NCBI GenBank assembly: GCA_030323885.1
Contig: CM059186.1
Location: 20,560,998 to 20,624,997 of the forward strand
Length of the DNA stretch: 64,000 nucleotides
Direction: 5' to 3'
Source: Branchipolynoe longqiensis
Taxonomy: Eukaryota > Annelida > Polychaeta > Phyllodocida > Polynoidae
Shown here: piece by piece, positions 43,160 to 53,574 of the stretch
How the letters are laid out: every line of letters begins with the position of its first letter
Position numbering within the stretch: position 1 is the first letter of the stretch
Made by a program: the position numbers and the translations under genes
The notes under the pieces: model-generated
What the model was told of the DNA's origin: nothing
The model's input: the letters and a program-made list of their open reading frames with translations, nothing else
The model's database searches: none

Positions 43160-43580
43160 TACATCAATATCTCCATTCATCTGTGGATATTCCTTTGCTG
43201 CGACTGACACAGGTCTACATTATAGGATGGAGAGGTGGACCGAAGGTGGCGCCACCGGTACATGCGTTGGGTCTGATAGAGGATGTACATGAGCATAATC
43301 CTATTTCGTATTTTTATACTTGCATAATTTGTGTATGTGGCATTTCACCTGGTGAGGTCAGGACACCTCCACTACAGTTGTTCCCGAGCCTGTCAGAAAA
43401 CAATGGTCGATGGCGATGCCAAGCAAACCCAGAAATCCCGATATCGCATCCCTTTCTTTGCCCCAACAGAGTGATAAACAAAAGAACCCAGGCGCCATCA
43501 GGTCGCCAATTAGGCAGCATTGTTGTCGCCCATGAGATAGGAGTGTGTTCCCATCAGTACGTGTCGAATGCGACTATTTA
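43160..43580 (+). repeat. Dispersed repeat R8, longest copy
   Basis: GACTGACACAGGTCTACATT and AAGGTGGCGCCACCGGTACA match 61465-61605; CCCAGGCGCCATCAGGTCGC matches 39655-39830 reversed. A 146-codon frame (43141-43581) crosses it but shows no domain. Confidence 0.75.
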
Positions 43581-44006
43581 GGGTTAACTCGCAGAAGTAA
43601 TTATAGTCTGAGGCTAAAAAAAAAACTAGTATCAATATATGCATGCTCACACGGCCACGTGGTTAATTTGATCACTTTTCTTTTTTAGCCCATTCTAATA
43701 AAAAAAGAACCTACACATAATTAACACGTCTTTTTAACAACAAAAAATGGAGATTTATAAGAAGATGGCGTTATCAGTTTATCTATTTGTGCGTCCTAGA
43801 TAGGGGTTTGAGTGAAGGATCTCCACCCCGTTGCAACCCCTACACCCACCTCCACACACACACACACATCACATACACGCGCGCACACACCTTTACACAA
43901 TATGCATTTATTAAAGCTTCCATTTTAATTTATGTATTATTTATAACGACATTCAACTGACAGTTTGATGTTGGACCTCAAATAGAGGATTTCTACCCCC
44001 AATCCG
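43581..44006. other. AT-rich unique DNA
   Basis: Includes CA-rich 43855-43890. No gene recognised. Confidence 0.45.
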
Positions 44007-44159
44007 CCCTCTGATGGCAATGGGGAGAACTAACGTTGTGGGTAGCAGTTCAATTCTGCACGCAGCAATGCTCCGTGGACAAGATCTTACATCGCGGTCC
44101 CATCAACAACCGGCCCTCTGGTGGCGGTGGGTAGAACTAAAGTTATGGGTAGCAGTTCA
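44007..44159 (+). repeat. Direct repeat of CCCTCTGATGGCAATGGG
   Basis: GCCCTCTGATGGCAATGGGG...GGGTAGCAGTTCA at 44007-44052 recurs at 44112-44159; a third diverged start (CCGCCCTCTGATGTTAGTG) is at 45133. The second copy ends exactly where the next element begins. Confidence 0.75.
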
Positions 44160-44912
44160 GGGGCCATATGCAGGAGTCAGTGTTAGCGATGTTTGGTGTT
44201 AGAACCTATTACCGTTTAGCTATCACCGACATCGGGAACTGTGTCAAATCATATGCAGGAGCGCGTAACACTTTCATTTGAGCTAAACGTGAATTTATTT
44301 ATAGATTTGGGAAATCCCTCTGCGTCTGTACCCATATATTAGGCTTAAATCTATTCAATGCTATCATATTTAACAGAATTAAATACGCAATAAGTGAAAT
44401 TTGAGGAAATTAACCCTAAATTCGAAGCAATATTAACGCTGCCTCCGTAACGGCGGCGATATTAATATATATTTTTTCGAATCGACGAGCGTAAAGTAAA
44501 CAAATCGCTAATACATTGCCGCCAATGCGTAGACGTCAGCCAGTATGGATGTCACCGTCGACACAGCGGTCGCGACGGCGGCGATTTGTTTACTTTACGT
44601 TCGTCGATTTGAAAATATAACTATTAATATCGCCGCCAATGCGGCGGTAGCCTTAATAACGCTTCGAATTTAGGGTTAAATTGATCAAATTTCACTTATT
44701 GCGTGTGTAATTCTGTTAAATATGACAGCATTGAATAGATTTGGGCCTAATAAACTCGCTAAACCTAATATGTTTTAGGGGTAAAGTAACACCGGTTAAG
44801 CCTTTAGTGCTAGGCCTAACACTGACTCATGCATACCATTTTTCGCCGCTAAACAGGAATTCCCGCCAAACACCGTTTTCCCTCAATAACACTGATTCCT
44901 GCATACGGCCCC
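44160..44912. mobile_element. ~750-bp long-inverted-repeat element
   Basis: GGGGCCATATGCAGGAGTCA pairs with TGATTCCTGCATACGGCCCC. Pairing resumes through TTAGGCTTAAATCTATTCAA / TTGAATAGATTTGGGCCTAA, GCAATAAGTGAAATTTGAGG and its complement, and GTAAAGTAAACAAATCGC / GCGATTTGTTTACTTTAC; the arms cover most of the element with a central part near 44500-44580. GGGGCC..TATGC ends resemble PIF/Harbinger MITEs as I recall them, but flanks TCA/AGT are not a TWA duplication. Confidence 0.82.
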
Positions 44913-44942
44913 AGTATGCTCTGTGGGAAAGGTTTAATAATA

Positions 44943-45110
44943 CAGTGAAACCTCTCTAAATCGACCCAAGGTCGACCGACTTTAATTGGTCCATTTAGAC
45001 AGGTAGTCGGTTTAGAATATGGTTACAATGGTATTGTTGGGATACAAATAAAGCGATCGATATAGAGGAGTGGTCGGTCTGTGGAGGTGGTCGGTTAGGG
45101 AGGTTTTACT
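44943..45110. mobile_element. F3 pogo-like MITE, reverse orientation
   Basis: CAGTGAAACCTCTCTAAATC to TCGGTTAGGGAGGTTTTACT. Internal order is the reverse complement of 35351-35536. Confidence 0.82.
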
Positions 45111-45732
45111 TTACAGGATTTCCACCACCAAGCCGCCCTCTGATGTTAGTGAAAGGACTAATATTGGAATCACAGGGTCATTAACCTAGTCCCATGTAGG
45201 TCAAATTAACTACTCAACAAACAACTATAATGTATCAAAATGTAATCTCCCAAAAGAGCTAAATGGAGAGCAGCAGTCAAGTAATGAAAGCAGTCTTTGT
45301 CGCATCGCGACCGACAGCATGGTGATGATGATGATGATGATGGTGACTACTTGTTACCACGGGATTGCTGGGTAAGCACACCCAGCCATTCTGCATACAT
45401 TGAGGACACCACCTGCCCTGGGGTTCAGTGACAGGTTCCCCCCTCTTGGGCGCCACCCCTCCAAGGCTGGAGAGGTGTCTGATTGGTTGTATTTGTGAGC
45501 CCAGTCACCCTTGTACTCCTTGGACTTGCTGGACAGACCACAGACTCACTCTAGAGATACCAAAGGAAGCAGTTCACCACTGAGCTGTGTGTAACACCCA
45601 TAAGACGTAGGTTCAATGGGCTGTAGGCACTGATTTTGACTGAACAAGCAGAAGCTATGTGGGTCTGTGTAGCAGGTTGTAAGTGAGTCAGGGTGGCAGG
45701 TCACTAGTAGGTGAACAAGAGTTGTAGCAATA
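45111..45732. other. Unique DNA with (GAT)n
   Basis: GATGATGATGATGATGATGG at about 45322. A minus-strand frame (45546-45884) shows no domain. Confidence 0.45.
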
Positions 45733-45901
45733 AAGCTCAACCTTATCACTGTCAATTTTGTATGACTTGTCTCCCTTTCTTTCTTATGAGTTGTGTTTTG
45801 GTATTTAGTGGGGGAAGACTGGCAGACAGTTGCAGGATCCTCGTGATAGAAGTGAGTATAAGAGGAGTAACTGGAGATGGCCAAACAACCAGTAATTCTT
45901 C

Positions 45902-46147
45902 ACATGAAGAGTTCAGGTGCAAAATCACGTAAACGCCAATCAAGAAATGGAGTAAACATTGGAATCAAACCTTCAAAAAGTTATATTTTTTTATATTTCT
46001 TCATTTTTGTTCATTGCTCCATAAGCATGTGATCATATGAAAAGTGGAATTAGTGAGAATTAAAATTATTTTCTTGTAAAAATCTGTTATTTAAACTACA
46101 TTTTTGGATTGGCGTTTGTGAAGGTTTTGCGCCTGAACTCTTCACAT
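45902..46147. mobile_element. MITE family F2, 238 bp, ACAT TSD
   Basis: ACAT at 45902-45905 and 46144-46147 surrounds GAAGAGTTCAGGTGCAAAAT and GGTTTTGCGCCTGAACTCTT. This copy gives the clearest 4-bp target duplication. Confidence 0.9.
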
Positions 46148-46178
46148 AATCTAACTCCTTCAACCGACCACCTTCGAA

Positions 46179-46530
46179 ACCAGACAGGATGGCCGAATGA
46201 GTTAGAGCATCCATCTCCCATGTTGGTAGACCATGGGATCGTGGGTTCCAACCCTGGTAGAGTCAAACCAATGACTTAAAAATTTATACTTGTTGCTTCC
46301 GAGCCAGGCACTCGGCATTATTATGATAGCGCAAGGACTGGTTGGCTCAGTGTCAGGATAATGTGACTGAGTGGGATATCAGGTCATGGTGCTGGTGGCC
46401 TGGTCTCCCACTCCAGTGGGGCAGCACTATAAAGTCATCATGAGTACGTGCTGTCACAAGTCAGTACCCATCCTGATATGACCTTATATGTTGCTAGGAC
46501 GTAAAACAACAAAAAACAACCATTTATTAA
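46179..46530 (+). mobile_element. SINE, class II head, full length
   Basis: GACAGGATGGCCGAATGAGT head, GGGTTCCAACCCTGGTAGAG, complete body, AACAACAAAAAACAACC tail. A short duplication (TCCCACTCCAGTGGGGCAGC) in the body is shared with 47398. Confidence 0.9.
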
Positions 46531-46683
46531 CCTATATGGGAGTAAGCGGGAAAAAAACATATCATGATATCAAAGTATACAAAAAAGCATGGTTGCACTC
46601 AATAATTTACAGCGATATAATACTCAAGAAGATATTATATCGCCATTAGTGATTGATAAGATATCATATTATTATGACACACT

Positions 46684-46792
46684 GGATGCGGTGGTCTAAT
46701 CAGAAAGAGCGCTAGCTTCCTCTGCGGAAGGTTGGTGGTACAAATCCCTGCCGAGTCAAATCAATGCATTGCAAAATTGATACTTGATGCTA
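46684..46792 (+). mobile_element. SINE head and body start, class I
   Basis: GATGCGGTGGTCTAATCAGA...CGAGTCAAATCAATGCATTG, ending at GATACTTGATGC. Confidence 0.78.
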
Positions 46793-47015
46793 TTATAAGA
46801 TATCCTGAATAGCATGTAAACTGTAAGTGTTTAAATGTCATTTCCTTAATATTGTCATGCCATACATATCATCTCATTAATATTGTTATTTCCTGTGACT
46901 TGTACTCTGCTGATGGCAATATCAGACTCCCTATGCTGGAAATAACTGTATTGTCACCTAACCAGGAGCACAATGCCACGGCGCTGACAACAGACTTTAT
47001 TCAATGAATAAACTA
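46793..47015. other. Unique DNA
   Basis: No repeat or gene recognised. Confidence 0.45.
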
Positions 47016-47288
47016 CAGTAAAACCTCTCTAACCAACGACATCCACAGATCTACCACTCCCCTATATCGATCGTTGTATTTGCATCCCACCAGTACGTAA
47101 AGCTCAACCTTATCACTGTCAATTTTGTGTGACTTGTCTCCCTTTCGAGTATAAGAGGAGTAACTGGAGATGGCCAAACAACCAGTAATTCTTCACATGA
47201 AGAGTTCTAACGCCATAAACCGACCACCTCCCTAAATGGAACACTTAAAGTTTGTCCCAAGGTCGGTCGATTTAGAGAGGCTTTACTG
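47016..47288. mobile_element. F3 pogo-like MITE carrying part of a duplication
   Basis: CAGTAAAACCTCTCTAACCA to TTTAGAGAGGCTTTACTG with TA flanks. Its centre is replaced by about 110 bp (47098-47206) copied from 45733-45913. Confidence 0.85.
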
Positions 47289-47970
47289 TACATTATAACA
47301 ACAACGCAATAGACTTACCCGGACGGGTCGAGTGAAGGGAGGGTTTGTGTGAGTGGAACAAGAAAATCCTATACAAACCCTGTACAATGTGGCGACCAGA
47401 CGGGATGGCCGAATGAGTTAGAGCTTCCGTCTCCCGTGTTGGTAGATCGTGGGGTCGTGGATTCGAACCCTGGTCGAGTCAAACCAATGAATTAAAAATT
47501 GATACTTGTCGCTTCCTAGCCTGATGCTCTGCATTATTAGGATAGGAAAGGAATGGTTGGCTCAGTGTCAGGATAATGTGAGTGAGTGGGATATCAGGTC
47601 ATGGTGCTGGTGGCCTGGTCTCCCACTCCAGTGGGGCAGCATTATAAAGTCATCATGAGTATGCACTGTCACAAGTCGGTACCCGTCCTGATATGACCTT
47701 ATATGTTGCTAGGATGTAAAACAACAAGAAACAAACAACCATTTATTAACCTATATGAGAGTAAGCGGGAAAACAGCATATCATGATATCGACGTATACA
47801 AAGAAGCATGGTTGCACTCAATAATTTACAGCGATATAATACTTCATTAGTTATTGATAAGATATCATACTAGTATTATGACACACTGGATGCGGTGGTC
47901 TAATCAGAAAGAGCGCTAGCTTCCCATGCGGAAAGTTGGTTGCACAAATCCCGGCCGAGTCAAACCAACA
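47098..47970 (+). repeat. Segmental duplication, copy B
   Basis: Shares with copy A: AGCTCAACCTTATCACTGTC (with a 70-bp internal deletion), TTCACATGAAGAGTTC (first 9 bp of an F2 MITE but no MITE), the class II SINE at 47398-47735, CCATTTATTAACCTATATGA and the class I head at 47888-47968. Confidence 0.83.
47398..47738 (+). mobile_element. SINE, class II head, full length
   Basis: GACGGGATGGCCGAATGAGT...ATTCGAACCCTGGTCGAGTC; complete body. Counterpart of 46179-46530. Confidence 0.9.
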
Positions 47971-48395
47971 ACAAACAACAAATATCTACAATGTGGCGAA
48001 AACATGGATATAGGACCAGGAACAAACACAGCTGGGCGACATACAAACACGTTGGATACACACCCACACGCAGTGTCCTTAATAATCTGTATCGAATGCC
48101 AACCCCCTGTGTTTGGTCTTATTCCCAAAGATGTGGAGGGTTGAGAGAGTGAGAGTGAGAGTGAGAGTGAGAGGGGGCGTGAGAGTGAGAGTGGGAGTGA
48201 GAGGGGAGTGAGAGGGGTGAGAGGTGTGAGAGGGGTGAGAGGGGGAGGGGGAGGTGAACTAGGGGCAAGTACTGGAACTGAGAATTAACATTTGATCTCC
48301 TGTTTGTGGAGTGCGGCCTCACGACCCCGGCGTAAACCATCAGGCCTGATGGTATATATATATATATATATATAAAGCATGACGCCGAGGGGGTC
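47971..48395. other. Unique DNA, GA repeat, palindrome and (TA)n
   Basis: (GAGAGT)n at 48143-48200; an 18-bp perfect palindrome ACCATCAGGCCTGATGGT at 48337-48354, directly followed by (TA)n to 48373. Confidence 0.7.
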
Positions 48396-48608
48396 GGGTG
48401 GGGATGGGGGTGGGGGTTGGGGGGAAGGTAGGGGGTGACTGGCTCATTACCCCCGTCGCCATCGTTACCTGCAGACCGACCCCCGTCACCCCCCCCCCCC
48501 CCCCAACCTCCGTCAGCTCATCCAGTCCAGGTTTACTAAACTAAACTAAAGTCGCCTGTCAATATGTTCTGAAGCGGAGTAAGACTCATTTATATATATA
48601 TAAACATG

Positions 48609-48639
<31 letters not shown>

Positions 48640-49110
48640 CATGGCTAGCCTCACAGGCACGTACAGATAACAGTATAACACTGGTCTTTTGTCAGTTTAT
48701 TCTCCACATTGCATAATATAATGATGGTGTTGTTGATCGGTGAGACGATTATAATACCCCTCCCACCTCCCCTTTCTCTCTCAGTCCCCTCCCCCCCCCC
48801 CTGCACCCCCCCCCCCGCCCCCGTCCCCTCTCGCGCATGCCCAGGCCGGGCTGCTGACATGACGACACCAGGCCGGCCGATGCTTGGCTAATGAAGCCAC
48901 TTATGGAAACTAATGAAGAAATATGAACGCTCACCCAGTGCGCGGGTAGCGTGCACGGACCAACCTTCCCCCCTCCCTCCCTCCCTGCCGCCCAACCGCC
49001 CGCCGTGGTGGGGGGGGGGGGGGGGGTCGTGAGGGGGCGCGAGGGCAGGTAAGCACGCCTGTGTCGTACCAGGGCGCATTCCCACTCTCTAACCGCAGAG
49101 GGCAGAAGGG
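48396..49110. other. G and C runs around a unique island
   Basis: G-rich 48390-48430, C run 48488-48505, (TA)n 48590-48640, C runs 48785-48825. The island at 48840-48960 has CTTGGCTAATGAAGCCACTT and AACTAATGAAGAAATATGAA. Confidence 0.45.
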
Positions 49111-49395
49111 TGTGTGCGTGTGTGTGCGTGTGTGTGTGTGTGGCAGAGGGGGTGGGTGGGGCAGGGGGAAGGCGTGGGTGGGGGTGAGGAGGGGGAGGGG
49201 AAGGGGAGGGGAGGGAGGGGAGGGGAGAGGGGAGGGAGGGGAGGGGGGAGGGGAGGGAGGGAAGATGATGGGAGAGGAGGGAAGGGAGAGGAGGGAGGGG
49301 CGGGAGAGGGGAGAGGAGGGGAAGGGGAGGGGAGGGGAGAGTAGAGGGGAGGGGAGAGGAAGTGAGGGGAGAGGGAGTGGAAGGGGAATGTAATC
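49111..49395. repeat. (GT)n then purine tract GGGGAGGG
   Basis: GTGTGTGCGTGTGTG then almost pure A/G to 49390. Confidence 0.92.
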
Positions 49396-50154
49396 TGCGG
49401 CAAGCGTAGGGGGGAGCGCTTCCAGTTTCTGTGAGATCTCGATCGGCCCTTTCTCTTGGAATCTCCGTTCTCCTGACGTTTCTCGGGTGAGTTATGTCCT
49501 TCTCTTCGGTTCCTATTTCTAATTTTTTTCTTTCTCTTTCTCTTCCGTTCTTTTCTTTCTTTTAAACCTTCCTTTCCTCTCCTTTGACTCCCCTTTCTCT
49601 TTCTTGACCCTTTCTCCTTTTCTATTTCTATTCTCGTCTTTTCCATTCGTTGCCTTTATTTGATCGTCTTAATGCCAATCGGAGTGCGCCAAGGAGGAGG
49701 AGATGGGGAGGTGGGAAAGGAACAAATGCGGTGCAAGGGGGGCAAGGGGGTAGATGAGGAGGGGGAGGAGGTTGATGTGGAAGGTATGAGGAGGGGAGTG
49801 GCGGAGTGGAAGGGACATTTAATGCCGAGCACACACCAGTGCACAGTGTTGACAACCATCGATCGGCGACCGAGAGCGCGTACACCGCACCGACCAGCGA
49901 CATTCCCGATTCGATTTCGGATTCGATTTTTACAACGAGGATAATGCTGATCTTGTGCAGCTATGTTCTAGCTTTACGTCCTAGCAACATCTAAGCTCAT
50001 ATCAGGACGGTATATATATATATATATTCATATATATATACATATATATACTGGAAAATGCATTATCTGATTATAGATATCATATTACATTCTGTTTCCC
50101 TTGTTATCTGAATTAATAGTATGTGTACTTACACACAAGGATTAGTTGGTTACT
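49396..50154. other. Unique DNA with CT- and GA-rich parts
   Basis: 49500-49640 is TTTCTCTTTC-rich; 49680-49815 G/A-rich; 49840-49960 unique (GATTCGATTTCGGATTCGAT). A SINE tail fragment on the minus strand lies at 49972-50010, followed by (TA)n. Confidence 0.5.
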
Positions 50155-50490
50155 TGGAGGTTTATGTCCTGGCAACATCTAAGTTCATATCATGATGGTT
50201 ACCGACTTGTGACAGTGCTCACTTTTGGCGACTTTATAGTGCTGCCCCACTGGGAAACGAGGCCACCAGCACCATGACCTGATATCCCACTCAGTCACAT
50301 ATATATTGACACTCAGCCAACCAGTCCTTGCCATACCCTAACAATGCCAAGCACGTGTCTAGGAAGTGACAAGTATACATTTTTAAGTCATTGGTTTGAT
50401 TCGACCAGGGTTCAAACCCGTGTATTCGAATCCCACGATCTACCAAAACGGGAAACGGACGCTCAACTCATTCGGCCATACCATCTGGTA
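50155..50490 (-). mobile_element. SINE, class II head, full length
   Basis: Minus-strand copy: tail complement TTATGTCCTGGCAACATCTA at 50162, head complement ACTCATTCGGCCATACCATC at 50466. Confidence 0.9.
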
Positions 50491-50597
50491 TCAAACCAAA
50501 GACTTCGATCATCTGACATGGGCGCCTTAATATAATAACAACTCGGTCATGAGCTGACATTCATGTAGATCGCATGACCGAATGAGTTGAGCGTCCG

Positions 50598-50962
50598 CCT
50601 CCTGTTCTGACCAGATGGGATGGCCAAATGAGTTATAAGGCCCATCTCCCGTGCTGGTAGATCGTGGGGTTGTGGGTTTGAGCCCTGGTCAAGTCAAACC
50701 AATGATTTAAAAATTGATACTTGTTGCTTCCTAGCCTGGCGCTCGGCATTAATAGGATAGGACAAGGACTGGTTAGCTCAGTGTCAGGATAATGTGACTG
50801 AGTGGGATATCGGGTCATGGTGACGGTGGCCTGGTTTCCCAGTGGGACAGCACTATAAAGTCGCCATGAGTGCACACTGTCACAAGTCGGTACCCATCCT
50901 GATATGACCTTAGATGTTGCTAGGATGTAAAACAACAAACAAATAAATCCTCCTGTTCTGAC
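50598..50962 (+). mobile_element. SINE, class II head, perfect 14-bp TSD
   Basis: CCTCCTGTTCTGAC at 50598-50611 and 50949-50962 surrounds a full SINE (CAGATGGGATGGCCAAATGA to AAAACAACAAACAAATAAAT). It inserted between a class II head fragment (GACCGAATGAGTTGAGCGTC) and a reversed class I head (50963-51035). Confidence 0.93.
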
Positions 50963-51035
50963 TCTGCTGGGATTCGAACTCCCCACCTTCCGCACGGGAA
51001 GCATGCGCTCTAGAGATTCGGCCACAGCGTTTGGA
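50963..51035 (-). mobile_element. SINE head fragment, class I
   Basis: GCTGGGATTCGAACTCCCCA and CTCTAGAGATTCGGCCACAG are the complement of a class I head. Confidence 0.75.
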
Positions 51036-51358
51036 TCTAAATTACCTAAACCCTCGGACCATGGTTGATCCGTAAATGACTCCTACAGAATAGCTTGTTT
51101 CAAGTTATGCAAATTATGGAGAGTTATATTTTGATCGTAATAATTGTGAATGAGTCAAATTGTTTTGGTCATGTTACATCCCCTTTAAGCACTCTACAGA
51201 ATATCGGAACGTGTAATAACTAAATAAATAAATAATAAGTCGGTGATAAGCTTACCGCGGTGATGTATGTGAGTGGGTGGGTGGGTGGGAGTGGGGGGGG
51301 GGGAGGACTGGCGAGGAAGGGTAGAGTGGGTGGATGGGTGGGAGGGTTGTTGTTGATT
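51036..51358. other. Unique DNA, part of a low-copy repeat
   Basis: A stretch near 51165-51185 (TTTTGGTCATGTTACATCCC) resembles the complement of 59455-59480. G-rich 51270-51345. Confidence 0.45.
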
Positions 51359-51675
51359 GTTGTCTTATGTCCTAGCAACATCTGAGGTCATATCAGGACG
51401 GGTACCGACTTATGACAGTGCACACCCATGGCGACTTTATAGTGCTGCCCCACTGGGAAATCAGTCCACCGGTACCATGACCCGATATCCCACTCAGTCA
51501 CATTATCCCGACACTGAGCTAACTTGTCCTTTGGCCTATCCAATTAATGCCGAGCACCTGGCTAGGAGGCGATAAGTATCAATTTTAAACACATTGGTTT
51601 GACTCCACCGGGAACAGAACTCCCGGACCTTCCACACGCGAGGCCCGCACTCTACCGATTAGGCCACCATGCTCG
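51359..51675 (-). mobile_element. SINE, class I head, full length
   Basis: Tail complement GTCTTATGTCCTAGCAACAT; head complement CGCACTCTACCGATTAGGCC. Confidence 0.9.
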
Positions 51676-52100
51676 GTATGGGAGGGTGGGAGGGTGGGCG
51701 GGAGGACTGACGAGGAAGGGTTGAATGAGTGGATGGGTGGGAAGGAGGATTGGTGAGTAAGTGTAGAGTGGGGGGGGGGGGAGAGTGGGAGGGAGGGGGG
51801 GGGGGCAATGGGCGACTGAATGCCTGTGATGATTCGTGGCAGACGACAATCGACAAACACAGTATGTATTACTACTACACTTATTGATGCTTCAGAGATA
51901 ATGGGCGTGACAACACGTGTTGCACACGGCCCTAATGGATCCCGGAGGCCTGCTCAGGGGCATGCGCGACATCAAACTCACGCAATGCGCGGCAACACGC
52001 ACCGATTACAAATCAGAGGTGTGTGTTTGTGTGTGTGTTTCTGTGTATGTGTGTGTGGGTGGGTGGTGTTGTTCATGGGCTTAGACCCAATCATATTTTC
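51676..52100. other. G-rich then unique DNA
   Basis: 51676-51805 GGGTGGGAGG words; 51820-52080 unique, with GTGTGTGTTTGTG near 52025. Confidence 0.5.
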
Positions 52101-52102
52101 AT

Positions 52103-52183
52103 GTTAGTTTAAGCTGCATAGTCCGATGAAATCATCAAATTGTTCAAACTCAAAGCATTGACATATATTGGATTCTATATATC
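52103..52183. mobile_element. Left end of MITE F1
   Basis: TTTAAGCTGCATAGTCCGAT to GGATTCTATATATCTAA, cut by the next element; the right part of F1 is absent beyond CCTAGGA. Confidence 0.8.
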
Positions 52184-52513
52184 TAAAGCTCCTGTCACAC
52201 ATCACCGGATTGAGCAACGGACAGAATTGTCTAGTATGGGTGTCATAAGTATTGAAAGGTATTAAAATGTGTCAAGATGTTGCGATATCGGGTCAAAGGC
52301 CACTGGACGAAAGGATATGAAACGGACATGAATGGATAGCCAACAGACGAAACAAACTCAAACCGGGCAAGAACCATAGACGTCAATCCGGCGGCATCTG
52401 TTCCAAGTTTTGTGCATGTTCAAAACTTCTACGGACACAAACCGGACTATCAATGGACTTTGTTCCGTTTCTTTCCGTTTCCTCTAATCCTGTGATGTGT
52501 GACAGGGGCTTAA
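52184..52513. mobile_element. 324-bp PIF/Harbinger-like MITE, TAA TSD
   Basis: TAA at 52184-52186 and 52511-52513 surrounds AGCTCCTGTCACACATCACC and CTGTGATGTGTGACAGGGGC. Ends are similar to those of the 11651-12340 element (CCTGTCACA), the interior is not. Confidence 0.85.
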
Positions 52514-52517
52514 CCTA

Positions 52518-52800
52518 GGATGCGGTGGCCGAATCTGTAGAGTCCAGGCCATGGGGGAGTTCAATTGCCCGTCAAGTCAAACCAATGACTTACAGTTACA
52601 AAATATGTACTCGTCGCTTCCTAGCCAGATGCTCGGCATTAATAGGATAGGGCAAGAACTGGTTGGCTTAGTGTCAGGATAATGTGACTGAGTGGGTATC
52701 AGGTCATGGTACTGGCAGTCTGGTCTCCCAGTGAGACAGCACTATAAAGTCACCATGAGTGTGCACTGTCTCACGTCGGTACCTATGACGTAAAGCAACA
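52518..52800 (+). mobile_element. SINE, class I head, short tail
   Basis: GATGCGGTGGCCGAATCTGT head; body to GTACCTATGACGTAAAGC, with the 3' block internally deleted. Confidence 0.82.
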
Positions 52801-53128
52801 AGCAAACAGACCAACATCAGTACACACATGCCAACACACATATAACAACACACACCCACCGAACGAGGTGGCCGAAACGATAAGAGTGAAAACATCCACC
52901 CACCCAGCCCAAAACATCCACCCACCCAGCCTCAAACATCCACCCACCCAGCCCCAAACCCAAACATCCACCCACCCACCCTATCCCTAAACATCCACCC
53001 ACCCAGCCCCAAACATCCACCCACCCAGCCCCGCCTCAGCATCCACCCACCCACCCACTCCCCAAACATCCACCCACACCCCAAACATTAACCCACCCAC
53101 AACCCAATCCCGCCCAAAACATCCACCT
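52801..53128. repeat. ~27-bp repeat AAACATCCACCCACCCAGCC
   Basis: About eight degenerate units between 52885 and 53120. Confidence 0.85.
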
Positions 53129-53560
53129 TACCCAACCAGCGCCCGTTGCGCGCCAATCACTCGCGCCGCTGATGTATGCCCTCGGTGGCGCCCCCGCGCG
53201 GGACGCGCCGTATATAAATCAGCGTGACGCATCCCGCCCGGGCGCCGGGGCGAATTGGCGCCGGGCGCCGGAGCGAAGTGGCGTCGGGCGCCGGGCGCGC
53301 TCCCTTGCAGCCTTGTCACAACGGAGGAATTACTGCCATCAGCGCGCGTTACGTCACATCTCGCATCCATCCCGCCCGCCTGGCGGCTCCTGCCGGCGTC
53401 AATTAACACCGCTCCCCCTCCGCTCGCCACCGCCAGGTGGTCGTCATTAATGAGCTGCTCGCCAGCTTCCGGTGAGCGGCTCTAATGCAGGGGGGAAAGG
53501 GATTGCAGTCGGTTTGCATTCCTCCTGACGGTTGTCGCTAGTTACGGGGTGCGAGCAGGC
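53129..53560. other. CpG-rich unique island, candidate regulatory DNA
   Basis: CCGGGCGCCGGGGCGAATTG repeats once as a near copy (three GGCGCCGGGCGC-like words at 53240-53300), then GTGGTCGTCATTAATGAGCT and GCGCGCGTTACGTCACATCT (CRE-like TACGTCA). Could be a promoter-type CpG-rich region; no exon found beside it. Confidence 0.42.
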
Positions 53561-53574
53561 CAGGAGTGGACGGG

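Larger units (their letters stand above)
45733..46785 (+). repeat. Segmental duplication, copy A
   Basis: AGCTCAACCTTATCACTGTC..., an F2 MITE, a class II SINE, CCATTTATTAACCTATATGG and a class I SINE head occur in this order. Pieces recur in order at 47098-47970 with deletions. Confidence 0.85.

Noticed and set aside
43141..43581. 146-codon frame
   Set aside because: Lies over dispersed repeat R8, whose other copies at 39655 and 61455 do not keep the frame.
44160..44912. Definite PIF/Harbinger assignment
   Set aside because: End words fit, but flanks TCA and AGT are not a TWA duplication, so only an inverted-repeat element is claimed.
48337..48354. 18-bp palindrome as a transcription-factor site
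   Set aside because: Perfect, but isolated beside (TA)n; nothing else supports a regulatory role.
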